Part shown: positions 54,397 through 62,142 of the stretch, in pieces | How the letters are laid out: every line of letters begins with the position of its first letter | Numbering within the stretch: the first letter of the stretch is position 1 | From: Saccharothrix syringae | Lineage (GTDB): Bacteria; Actinomycetota; Actinomycetes; Mycobacteriales; Pseudonocardiaceae | Reading direction: 5' to 3' | Length of the DNA stretch: 64,000 bases | Assembly: GCF_009498035.1 (NCBI RefSeq) | Contig: NZ_CP034550.1 | Span: 6,138,001-6,202,000 of the forward strand | Translations under genes and position numbers: made by a program | Notes under the pieces: generated by a model | What the model was told of the DNA's origin: nothing | What the model saw: the letters and a program-made list of their open reading frames with translations, nothing else | The model's database searches: none

Positions 54397-55056
54397 TTAA
54401 CGGCCGTCACCGACGTCATCACGCGCAACATCAGCAGTCCGACCTGACCGTTGGAGGCCGATTCCGGGCATGTCCGGGATCTCGTGGTGGAGCAGGCGTG
54501 CCTCCAGGTCGCCGAGCCGGCGGTCGAGGAAGCGGTTGTTGGAGCGTGCGGCTTCCAACCGCTCGGTGAGTAGTCGGTTTCCGTCGTCGAGTTGCCGGAC
54601 CTGTTGTGCGAGCGCGGTGTTCTCGGTGACGAGTCGGTCGACGGTCGCCTGTGCGTCATGTGGGGCGAGGTCGCGGATGTGGCCCAGCAGTTCGGCGATC
54701 CGCCGGCGTTGCAGGGTGATCTCACGATGCGCGGCGGTCAGGGCGTCCTCGGCGTTGAGTGCCCGTTCCCGCCAGGACGATTCCGCTGTCCGGTCGTGGG
54801 TCTCGGTCGTCGTTCTGTGCCGTGCGCCAGCCGTCGCGATCGCGGCTTCGACCAACCGGCGTGCTTCGGCGTTCTCGTAGAGGAAGGTGCGGGAGACGCC
54901 CGCCCGGGTGGCGACTGCGCGGACGGTGACCCGGGAGCCGTCCTTGCGGATCTTCCGCAGCGCCTCCTCGACGTCGCGGAGCAGGCGGCCAGCGTGCTGG
55001 CGGCGTGCCATCACGGCGGCGGCGGTACGGTCACCGTTACGGGTCGCGCCGGTCAT
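54397..55056 (-). CDS. TnpC/DUF6262-like helper of the Tn554-type element
   Basis: The 219-aa protein has a helix-turn-helix-like segment ('SRVTVRAVATRAGVSRTFLY') followed by a long coiled coil ('ALTAAHREITLQRRRIAELL', 'LVTENTALAQQVRQLDDGNR'). This is the DUF6262/TnpC pattern. In Tn554, TnpC stimulates and orients recombination by TnpA and TnpB. The GTG at 55056 overlaps the upstream recombinase stop by 4 bp. It is the last gene of the recombination operon and lies about 600 bp before the cargo gene on the same strand. Confidence 0.82.
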   Translation of the reverse strand: MTGATRNGDRTAAAVMARRQHAGRLLRDVEEALRKIRKDGSRVTVRAVATRAGVSRTFLYENAEARRLVEAAIATAGARHRTTTETHDRTAESSWRERALNAEDALTAAHREITLQRRRIAELLGHIRDLAPHDAQATVDRLVTENTALAQQVRQLDDGNRLLTERLEAARSNNRFLDRRLGDLEARLLHHEIPDMPGIGLQRSGRTADVARDDVGDGR

Positions 55057-57641
55057 TCCGGAACCTTCTGACTGTTGTCGTGGTCAGTGGCGAGGTCGGC
55101 GGCAGGGAAGGAGGTGCTCCAGACCCGGTTGAAGAAGTCCTGCGGACGGCGCATGTCCAGGGAGAGGGCGTCGTCGAGCAGACCGAGCGCGGCCAGGGCC
55201 TTCTCGAGTCCATCGATCGCGCGACCGGTCGGTGCGAACACCTGGTGCAGGTAGTCCGCGGTGGCGTCGTCGGGGGCGCGTTCGGCGATAGCTCGCCACT
55301 GTTCGCGTTTGCGCCGCCAGTAGAGCAGGTCCGCGCCGGACAGCACGAACTTGTCGCAGTTGTGGCAGTCAAGATTCCACGGGCAGCGGTGACCCTGGAC
55401 CACGGGCTGAAAGGTGCAGAATCCACCCTCGGCCGGAGTGCTGCGTCTCGCGAGATCCACGGCGAGAGCTTCGGCGCGGGCGCGGTCCATCGGCTCGATC
55501 CCGGTGGACAGCGCTTGGCCGGGGATGGGTGAGCCGGGGCCGGTGACCCAGACATGCTGGAGCACGTCCTCGATCTCGGACAAGGCGATCTTGGCGTACC
55601 GTTCGGTCATCCGTTCGGAGACGTGGCCGAGGTATCGGCGGATGTGCGACAGGCCCGCGCCGTGGCGCAGCAGGGCGGTGGCCAGGGTATGACGTGCCTG
55701 GTGGGCGACGAACCCGCCCAGATGCAGCCCGTCCATCCAGATCCGGAACGCTCGGTAGAACCAACTGTAGTCCAACGGCTTGGTGCCGAAGGGATTGCGG
55801 ATGGGGGTGGGGAACAGCGCCAGGCCGGCGCGTTCGTCGACGCTTGGGTGGCGACCGTGGCGTTGGACGAACGCTGCGAGGGTCTTGCGGCGGCGTTCCT
55901 CCAAGCGGGCGTGCACCGATTGCGGAATGCGGATCGCCTCGTCGTAGTGGCCGATCTTGGTCTGGTCGTGCCACAGCAGCGGCAGTCCGTGGTGGACCTC
56001 CACGCACTCCAACTTCAGCCCGATCACCTCTCCGCAGCGGCGGCCGGTGGCGACGAGGGTCTCCCAGACGTCGCGCAGCCCTCGGTCGTCGGTGTCCAAC
56101 GCGTCGAGGCGGTCGAGGTTGGCGGGGTCAGCCACCGCCTTGGCGACGTGGTCGGGGAACGGCCGCCGCACCCTGCCCCCGCGCGCTCCGGTCGCCGGTA
56201 CGGCCACGGCGAACTCCCGGTCCAGACGGATCTGCTCCAACCGGCCCTGATTCCAGGCGTTGGTCAGCAGCCGGCGCAGGGCGTCGAGCACATCGGCGCG
56301 GGTGCCTGCGGTGACCAGGGCCGGTGTGCCGTCGCTGCGGATCAGCGCCGGGGAGGGTAGGCGGTCGCGTTCGCGGCGCCGGTAGTCGGCGACGAACCGG
56401 TCCATGTGCCCGGCCCGCAGCAGCGTGGGGTCGTGCCCGCCCTCGGGCGCGTCGCCGGCGAGGAACGCGCCGAGTTCGACGCAGGCCCGGCGCATGCGGT
56501 CGAACGGGCCTCGCTGCGGGCATTTCGGCGAGCGGAGCAGGGCCGCCATCGCATCCCAGCACAGATCCCGGAGCCAGCGCTGCGGGATCGCGGTGAGGCT
56601 GAAATGACTGGTGTTGCGACGGAACCGGACTCCGAAGTGGTCGGTTTCGATGAAACCCGCCTCGCGGGTGTCCTCCACGGTGAAGTAGACCAGCCGCAAC
56701 TCGTCGAGGATCTCCCGCGCCACGGTCCGCGCGTAGGGGACGCAGTCCGCCAGCTCCAGGTCGACCAACGTCGTCACTTGTGCCTGCAGGCAGGCGTTGG
56801 CCAGCGCCTGCACCCACGCCAACGGCCACGTCGAGCGTGCACCGTCCTGGTGGCGGAACAGCCCCCACCTGATTTCGGCCGCGACCAGTGGATGCAGCCC
56901 CAGCAGGTTCGCCTGTCCGGGCACCGGCTCCACCGGCGCCCGGCGGCACCACTCACGGAACGCCGCGCGGTCCACGCAGGAGATCGGGACCGGCCTGCCG
57001 CAGCTCTCGAAGTACCGGAACCACCTCGCAGGGATTGCCATCCCGCCGGGCCGCCCGGCGCGTCCGTAGGCGCCCTCGTGCCAGCGACACAACCTCAACG
57101 GCGACCAGGCCAGATCCGGGCACGCGGCGGCCTGGCAGTCGCCGTAGCCGTCGAACGCGGCCTGGTCGACCAGCCACTGCTCCAGCGTGACCTCGGGGTG
57201 CTTCGGGGACCAGTGCCTCCACCGGTTGTAGTGCCGGTGGCAGAGGCGGTGGCCGTTGCTGCGGGCCGGGCGGACCAGGCAGATCCGGCACGGCACCTGC
57301 CCCACGTATCCGGCCGCCGTCAACGGCTGCGCCGTCAGCAGGAATTCGGCCCGGCCGGTCCCGGCGGCCCGTGCCTGCCGCCAGAGCCTGCCGTGCTCCC
57401 AGCAGTGGTTGAAGTTGCTGGTCTGTTCGTTCGGTCGTTCGCATCCGGCGACCACGCACATCCACCGGTAGGTGGGGTGGTCGGGTGGGAACCGCACGAG
57501 GTGCGGACGCAGGAGCGGGTCGAACGACGGCGCGGCGATCAGCGCCGTGAGCAGCTCCAACCGGTCACCGGGAAGACGATCCCTCTGAGGATCGCCGGGG
57601 TTGCGCAGCAGGTTCAGTCGCACCGTCGACGTGGTCGTCAC
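55053..57641 (-). CDS. TnpB-like large tyrosine recombinase
   Basis: This 862-aa protein is much longer than Tn554 TnpB (about 630 aa). The N-terminal 230 residues contain several Cys/His pairs ('CRICLVRPARSNGHRLCHRH', 'LCRWHEGAYGRAGRPGG') that look like zinc-binding modules. The C-terminal half has a full catalytic set: 'GRRCGEVIGLKLEC' (R), 'AHQARHTLATALLRHG' (HxxR), 'RYLGHVSERMTERYAKI' (H, Tyr). A final 'CPWNLDCHNCDKF' cluster follows. GTG 57641 overlaps the stop of the TnpA-like gene, and its own stop overlaps the helper gene, both as 4-bp GTGA. Confidence 0.87.
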   Translation of the reverse strand: MTTTSTVRLNLLRNPGDPQRDRLPGDRLELLTALIAAPSFDPLLRPHLVRFPPDHPTYRWMCVVAGCERPNEQTSNFNHCWEHGRLWRQARAAGTGRAEFLLTAQPLTAAGYVGQVPCRICLVRPARSNGHRLCHRHYNRWRHWSPKHPEVTLEQWLVDQAAFDGYGDCQAAACPDLAWSPLRLCRWHEGAYGRAGRPGGMAIPARWFRYFESCGRPVPISCVDRAAFREWCRRAPVEPVPGQANLLGLHPLVAAEIRWGLFRHQDGARSTWPLAWVQALANACLQAQVTTLVDLELADCVPYARTVAREILDELRLVYFTVEDTREAGFIETDHFGVRFRRNTSHFSLTAIPQRWLRDLCWDAMAALLRSPKCPQRGPFDRMRRACVELGAFLAGDAPEGGHDPTLLRAGHMDRFVADYRRRERDRLPSPALIRSDGTPALVTAGTRADVLDALRRLLTNAWNQGRLEQIRLDREFAVAVPATGARGGRVRRPFPDHVAKAVADPANLDRLDALDTDDRGLRDVWETLVATGRRCGEVIGLKLECVEVHHGLPLLWHDQTKIGHYDEAIRIPQSVHARLEERRRKTLAAFVQRHGRHPSVDERAGLALFPTPIRNPFGTKPLDYSWFYRAFRIWMDGLHLGGFVAHQARHTLATALLRHGAGLSHIRRYLGHVSERMTERYAKIALSEIEDVLQHVWVTGPGSPIPGQALSTGIEPMDRARAEALAVDLARRSTPAEGGFCTFQPVVQGHRCPWNLDCHNCDKFVLSGADLLYWRRKREQWRAIAERAPDDATADYLHQVFAPTGRAIDGLEKALAALGLLDDALSLDMRRPQDFFNRVWSTSFPAADLATDHDNSQKVPE

Positions 57642-58831
57642 CGCTGCCCCCAGACCGTGCGCAGTGCCGCGTCGAACGCCAGATCGTGCAGATCCACATG
57701 GGCGTAGATCTCGTCCACCATCGCCGTTGATGCCCACCCGCCCGCCTCGCGCGCCACCACCAGGTTCCCGCCGCTGGCCTCCAGCACCGCCGTGGCGAAA
57801 CTGTGCCGGAACATGTGTGGCCGGACCCGGCCCAATCCCGCCCTGCGGCCCGCACGTCGCAGCATCCCCCGCGCAGCCGCGGGAGCCCACGCCTGCCCGA
57901 TACCCGGCCCGGCCAGTTGTACCAGCAGCAGTTCGTGCCCGGCGGCGACGGTCCGCCGTTCCCCGACGATGTAGTCGAAGTAGGCATGCACCATCGCCGG
58001 ACTGACCCGCTTGATCAACCCTCCGATGACCGTGCCGTCCTCGACCGACCACGGCACCCGACCTTTGGCCAGCGCGTCGTTGGGGTTGTCGTGCCGGCGG
58101 CACACGTGCACATGCGGCGACCGACACTCCCCGCACGCCGCGTCCGACCTCAGATGGAGGTCAGCCAGGTGCAGCCCGCACAACTCGCCGATCCGTAGAC
58201 CGCCGTCCGCAAGCCACTGGACCACCAGCCGGTCCCGCGCATAGGTCAGGACCGGCAGCAGCTTCTCCTTCGCGCCCTCCGGCAGCATCTTCGGGTGGCG
58301 TCGTCGCACCCGCTGCGGCGCGAGAGGGTTGGCCGCGACCCGTCCTGTCACGTGGCCGAGCAGTCGGCGGCGCCGGTCCGCGCGGGTCGGCAGGCGCGAC
58401 CGGTCCAGCTCCTCGGCCAGCGCCCGGTTCACTCCCGACTTCGCCTGCTCCAGGTAGAAGCCCTTCAGACATGCCGCCGCCGTCGACAGCGCGCTGTCCC
58501 CGTACGGACGCTTGCCCACCCGCCACGGCACACCGAGCGGACCTGGGATCTTCGCCCCGACCGCGCCCATGTACCGCTCCAGATCCCGCAACGTCACCCG
58601 TCCCGGCGCAAGCCCTTCGCGCACGCACCACCGCAGGTGGTCGACCAGGCAATACGCGTAGGTGCGCTGGGTTCCCGACCCGTCGTGGAGCGCCAAGAAC
58701 CGGTCGGCACCCTCGTGCACCCGACCGTCCGCCTCCACGATCGTGAAGGACTTCCACCCGACCGACCGGTCGACCGACTGCACCCGCAACTGCCCGACCA
58801 CCAATAGCCGACGTCCCACACACGCCTCCAT
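57638..58831 (-). CDS. TnpA-like tyrosine recombinase
   Basis: This integrase is about 397 aa. Its catalytic motifs are 'ADGGLRIGELCGLHLAD' (Arg), 'PHMFRHSFATAVLE' (HxxR), 'AGGWASTAMVDEIYAHVD' (His replaced by Trp, as often; Tyr nucleophile). The N-terminal core-binding domain is present ('GTQRTYAYCLVDHLRWCVRE'). An extra 'ACGECRSPHVHVCRRH' insertion with Cys/His may bind zinc. The start is uncertain: ATG 58831, GTG 58819 (better spaced to GGAGG) or GTG 58885. It is the first gene after the truncated dnaE2, 86 bp or less downstream on the same strand. Confidence 0.87.
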   Translation of the reverse strand: MEACVGRRLLVVGQLRVQSVDRSVGWKSFTIVEADGRVHEGADRFLALHDGSGTQRTYAYCLVDHLRWCVREGLAPGRVTLRDLERYMGAVGAKIPGPLGVPWRVGKRPYGDSALSTAAACLKGFYLEQAKSGVNRALAEELDRSRLPTRADRRRRLLGHVTGRVAANPLAPQRVRRRHPKMLPEGAKEKLLPVLTYARDRLVVQWLADGGLRIGELCGLHLADLHLRSDAACGECRSPHVHVCRRHDNPNDALAKGRVPWSVEDGTVIGGLIKRVSPAMVHAYFDYIVGERRTVAAGHELLLVQLAGPGIGQAWAPAAARGMLRRAGRRAGLGRVRPHMFRHSFATAVLEASGGNLVVAREAGGWASTAMVDEIYAHVDLHDLAFDAALRTVWGQR

Positions 58832-58916
58832 CCCGGGGACGCCCGCACACCACGCACGTCCCGTACCAAGTCGGTAAAGAGGCACGCTGGCTTGAGGACA
58901 AGCCGGTCCGCGAACG

Positions 58917-60964
58917 TCACGAACACCCCAACGGGTGGTCGGAAAACAGTCGGGGCAGGGTGGACATCTGGGCCCGGCTCTCCACCTGGAACACCCCGAC
59001 GGTGTCGGCGTCGCACAGCATCGCGTAGACGGCCGGGTCGGCGAGGTCGAGGCGTGCGAGGTCGACCCGGACGCCGTGGTGGGCGGCGATCAGGTCGCGG
59101 GCGTAGCGGACCGCGGAGAGCATCCCGAGCCCGAGCAGGTCGAACTTGACCAGCCCGGCGGTGGCGCAGTCGTCCTTGTCCCACTGCAGGACGGTCCGGC
59201 CCGGCATGCGCGCGCGCTCGACGGGGACCACCTCGGCCACCGGCCGGTCGCAGATCACCATGCCGCCGGAGTGGATGCCCAGGTGCCGCGGGAACCCCTC
59301 GATCCGGGCCGCGAGGGCGAGCACGTCGGCGGGCACCGGCGGCACACGTCCCGCCGCGCCGTCGCGCCCGGCCGCCGGCGGCGCGGCGGCGGCGTCGCGC
59401 ACGGTGCCCCACGAGTCCGCGGTCCTGCTCCAGGCGTCCCGGCTGCCCGGCGGGTGCCCGAGGGCGTACGCGGCATCGCGGATCGCCGAACGGACCCGGT
59501 AGGTGACGACGTTGGCGACCTGGGCGGCGTGACGGCGGCCGTACTTGCCGTAGACGTACTGGATGGCCTGCTCGCGCCGGTCGGACTCGATGTCGAGGTC
59601 GATGTCGGGCGGTCCGTCCCGCCCGACGCTGAGAAACCGCTCGAACAGCAGGTCCCAGCGCACGGGGTCCACGTTGGTCACGCCGAGCGCGAAGCAGACC
59701 GCCGAGTTCGCCGCGGACCCCCGTCCCTGGCACAGGATGTCGTTGCGGCGGCAGAAGTCCACGATGTCGTGCACCACCAGGAAGTAGCCCGCGAAGTCCA
59801 GGCGCTCGATGACGTCGAGCTCGTGCTCCAGCTGCGCGTGGGCACGCGGGTCGGCATCGGGCGGCCCGTACCGCTCGCGGGCGCCGGCGAGGGTCAGCGT
59901 GCGCAGCCAGGACACCTCGCTGTGGCCCTCGGGCACCGGGAACGGCGGCAGCCGGGGCGCGACCACGCGCAGGTCGAACGCGCACTCCATGCCCAGCACG
60001 GCCGCGCGGGCCACGGCACCGGGGTAGCGGGCGAACCGCGCGGCCATCCGCTCCCCGGAGCGCAGGGCGGCCTGCCCGTGCGGCGGCAGCCGGCCCGCCA
60101 TCGCCTCCAGCGGCAGCCGTGACCGCACCGACGCCAACGCCGCCGCGACCCGTCCGGCCCGCGGCTCGGCGTAGTGCACCGCGTTGGTCGCCACCACCGC
60201 CACCCCGACCTCGGCGGCCACCGCCGCCAACAGGTCGTTGCGCACCGAGTCGCCTGGCTGCGCGTGGTCGACCAGTTCCACCACGACGTGGTCGCGGCCG
60301 TACCGGTCCACCAGCGCGTGCAGCCGCTCGGCGGCCGCGGCCGGGCCGTGCTCGGCCAGGGCGCGGCGCACCGCGCCCTTGCGGCACCCGGTCAACACCA
60401 GCACGTGCCCCGCCAGCTCGTCGACCACCTGCTCCGGGTCGTAGACCGGCACCCCTTGTCGTCGCCGCGCAGGTGCGCGTCGCTGATCACCGAGCACAGC
60501 CGTCGGTACCCCTCCGGCCCGCGGGCCAGCACCAGCAGGTGCTCACCCGCCGGGTCCGGCACGCCGGTGCGCGGGGCACCGCCCAGGCCCAGCTCGGCGC
60601 CGTAGGCGGTGTGCACGCCGAGGTCCCGGGCGGCCTCGGCGAAGCGGACCACGCCGTACATGCCGTCGTGGTCGGTCAGCGCGACCACATCCAGGCCCAG
60701 CCGGGACGCCTCCTCCACCAGCTCCTCGGGATGGCTCGCGCCGTCGAGGAAGCTGAAGTTGGAGTGGACGTGCAGCTCGCCGTAGGGCACCCGGGCCAGG
60801 CCGGGCTCCTCGCGGGTCACCCGCCGCCCGGCCAGGTCCTGCGCCCGCACGTACCCGTCCCGGCCCCGCGGACCCGGCGACCGGTGCCCGACGGCGTCGA
60901 CCCGCCCGGACAACGCCCCCGCCGGCTCGCTCCACGGCCCATCCGGCCGGCTGTCGAAGCCCAC
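58917..60964 (-). pseudogene. dnaE2: dnaE2 5' part (PHP and palm domains), truncated by the element
   Basis: Encodes the first ~672 codons of DnaE2: PHP domain ('GELHVHSNFSFLDGASHPEE', 'VVALTDHDGMYG'), then 'GRGSAANSAVCFALGV', the catalytic 'GPPDIDLDIESDRREQAI' and 'GIHSGGMVICDRPVAEVVPV'. After '..AQMSTLPRL' the frame enters the element and stops nine codons later at 58917. A one-base deletion in the G run near 60456 also separates the PHP frame ('CSVISDAHLRGDDKG') from the rest ('VPVYDPEQVVDELAG'). GTG 60964 follows GGGGGAGAGG. A LexA-like box lies 60 bp upstream. The 3' part is at 48331-49653. Confidence 0.92.
58947..58952. repeat. Right core/att site CAGTCG
   Basis: Second copy of the core. 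Outside lies dnaE2 5' sequence; inside, the complement TTTTCCGACCACC mirrors the left inner end. Confidence 0.8.
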
Positions 60965-61023
60965 CGCACACCTCTCCCCCGACGACAACGCCGAGGGGAA
61001 GCCGGCATCCGCTGCTCGACTGG

Positions 61024-61039
61024 TCGAACACCAGTACGA
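61024..61039. promoter_or_regulatory. LexA (SOS) box upstream of dnaE2
   Basis: TCGAACACCAGTACGA differs at one position from the actinobacterial SOS box TCGAAC-N4-GTTCGA. It is 60 bp upstream of the dnaE2 start, the expected place for SOS control of this gene. Confidence 0.7.
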
Positions 61040-61223
61040 GCGCGATTCTCACTCGCAAGGAATGCCGGTGCAACCGCTCCGTCTCGCGGACCACCTGCGC
61101 CGGACCCGGCCGCCTCCGGCCGGGTCCTCTGCTAACGTCGTGCGCGAACTCGCTCCCCGCGCCGGCGGGGGACAGGGCGCGTGCCGCTTCGCCGCGCCGC
61201 CGTCCCCACCCCAGGAGCGTTAA

Positions 61224-61613
61224 GTGGACGACCACGACACCACCGCCCCGAGCGTCGACCAGGACTTCTTCCTGCGCCCGGTCGAGGAGTGGACACCTGA
61301 GCAGTGCACGGCCTTCGGCGACGGCCTCGCCGACTGGATCGCGGGCCTGGTGAAGACGGGAACACTGGAAGCGCACGTCGCCACCCTGATCGTCAACACC
61401 GCCTCGCCACGCGAGTACGGGAAGCTCGTGCGGGTGCACACCGCCACAGCCCTGGCGCTCGGCCCTGCCCGTGCACGCGACTACCCGTCGCCGATGGTGC
61501 ACGCGGGCATGGAGATCCTCCCCGCCCTGAACACCGCGAGCTCGCGCTCGCACCGGATCGTCGCCAGCCTCATGCAGGGCTTCTTCGCTCGCCAGTCGGA
61601 GTCGTCCGGCTGA
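61224..61613 (+). CDS. Hypothetical 129-aa protein
   Basis: The product has natural composition ('FFLRPVEEWTPEQCTAFGDG', 'AHVATLIVNTASPREYGKLV', 'RIVASLMQGFFARQSE') but no family I recognise. GTG 61224 follows CCAGGAGCG. It is divergent from dnaE2, sharing a 260-bp intergenic region that contains the LexA-like box, so it may also be damage-inducible (inference). It ends 72 bp before the convergent short gene at 61685. Confidence 0.7.
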   Translation: MDDHDTTAPSVDQDFFLRPVEEWTPEQCTAFGDGLADWIAGLVKTGTLEAHVATLIVNTASPREYGKLVRVHTATALALGPARARDYPSPMVHAGMEILPALNTASSRSHRIVASLMQGFFARQSESSG

Positions 61614-61684
61614 GCGCGGTGTCGACACCAGATCACCGCGTGGGTGCACCGGGCCTGCCGATGCCGTACGAAGATCGGCTCTGA

Positions 61685-61913
61685 TCAGGACGCGATCCGA
61701 CGGTATGCCTCGACGGAGCAGTGGATTCCGCCGTAGGCGACATGATGCGGGCTGCCACCGAGAAGGGGCCAGGAGTCGGCCAAGGCGCGGAAGAAGTCGC
61801 CGACAACTGGACAGACCCCCTTTCGGTTCGCCGGTGTAGATCAGCAAGTGCCTTGCGTAGTCGCGGAGGGCGTCGTGGGCGAGCGGTTCATCGGGCAGTG
61901 GCCAGCACAGCAT
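61685..61913 (-). CDS. Short protein of about 76 aa with a one-base frameshift
   Basis: From ATG 61913 the frame reads 'MLCWPLPDEPLAHDALRDYA', 'RHLLIYTGEPKG'. Shifting one base at the G run near 61815 continues as 'CPVVGDFFRALADSWPLLGG', 'SPHHVAYGGIHCSVEAYRRI', then TGA at 61685. Both pieces are clearly protein-like. An in-frame TGA sits seven codons upstream of the ATG, so this is either a short gene or the 3' end of a damaged one. The family is unknown. Confidence 0.55.
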
Positions 61914-62142
61914 GAGCGCGCGGTGCGGGCATCAGGCCGCGACCCCCTGCCCGCCGCGCTCGACCGGGTGGTACCGGGGCCCGGCCGCGCCGTGGCGTTG
62001 GCCCTGGAAGTCGCGGACTGGCAACCGGACAGTGTTGCAAACCTGCGCAATTCTCCAGCGCGCAGTTGCGTTGGTTGGCCGAGCTCGACAGCCTTCCGAA
62101 GAGGAATCGTTGATCTGTCGGTGGCACCTGTCCGCTGGGGTC

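Larger units (their letters stand above)
49654..58952 (-). mobile_element. Tn554-like element inserted in dnaE2, CAGTCG borders
   Basis: A 9.3-kb element splits dnaE2 between codons for Arg and Leu (about codon 672). CAGTCG is present at both borders (49654-49659 and 58947-58952; CGACTG in gene sense). Removing one copy with everything between restores the reading '..STLPRL-RPETF..' in frame. Just inside the borders, TTTTTCAACCACCGG (left) and TTTTCCGACCACCCG (right, complement) are imperfect inverted repeats. Contents: three overlapping recombination genes at the right end, an IS481 relic, and a four-gene cargo operon. The layout and short core match the Tn554 family. Confidence 0.88.
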
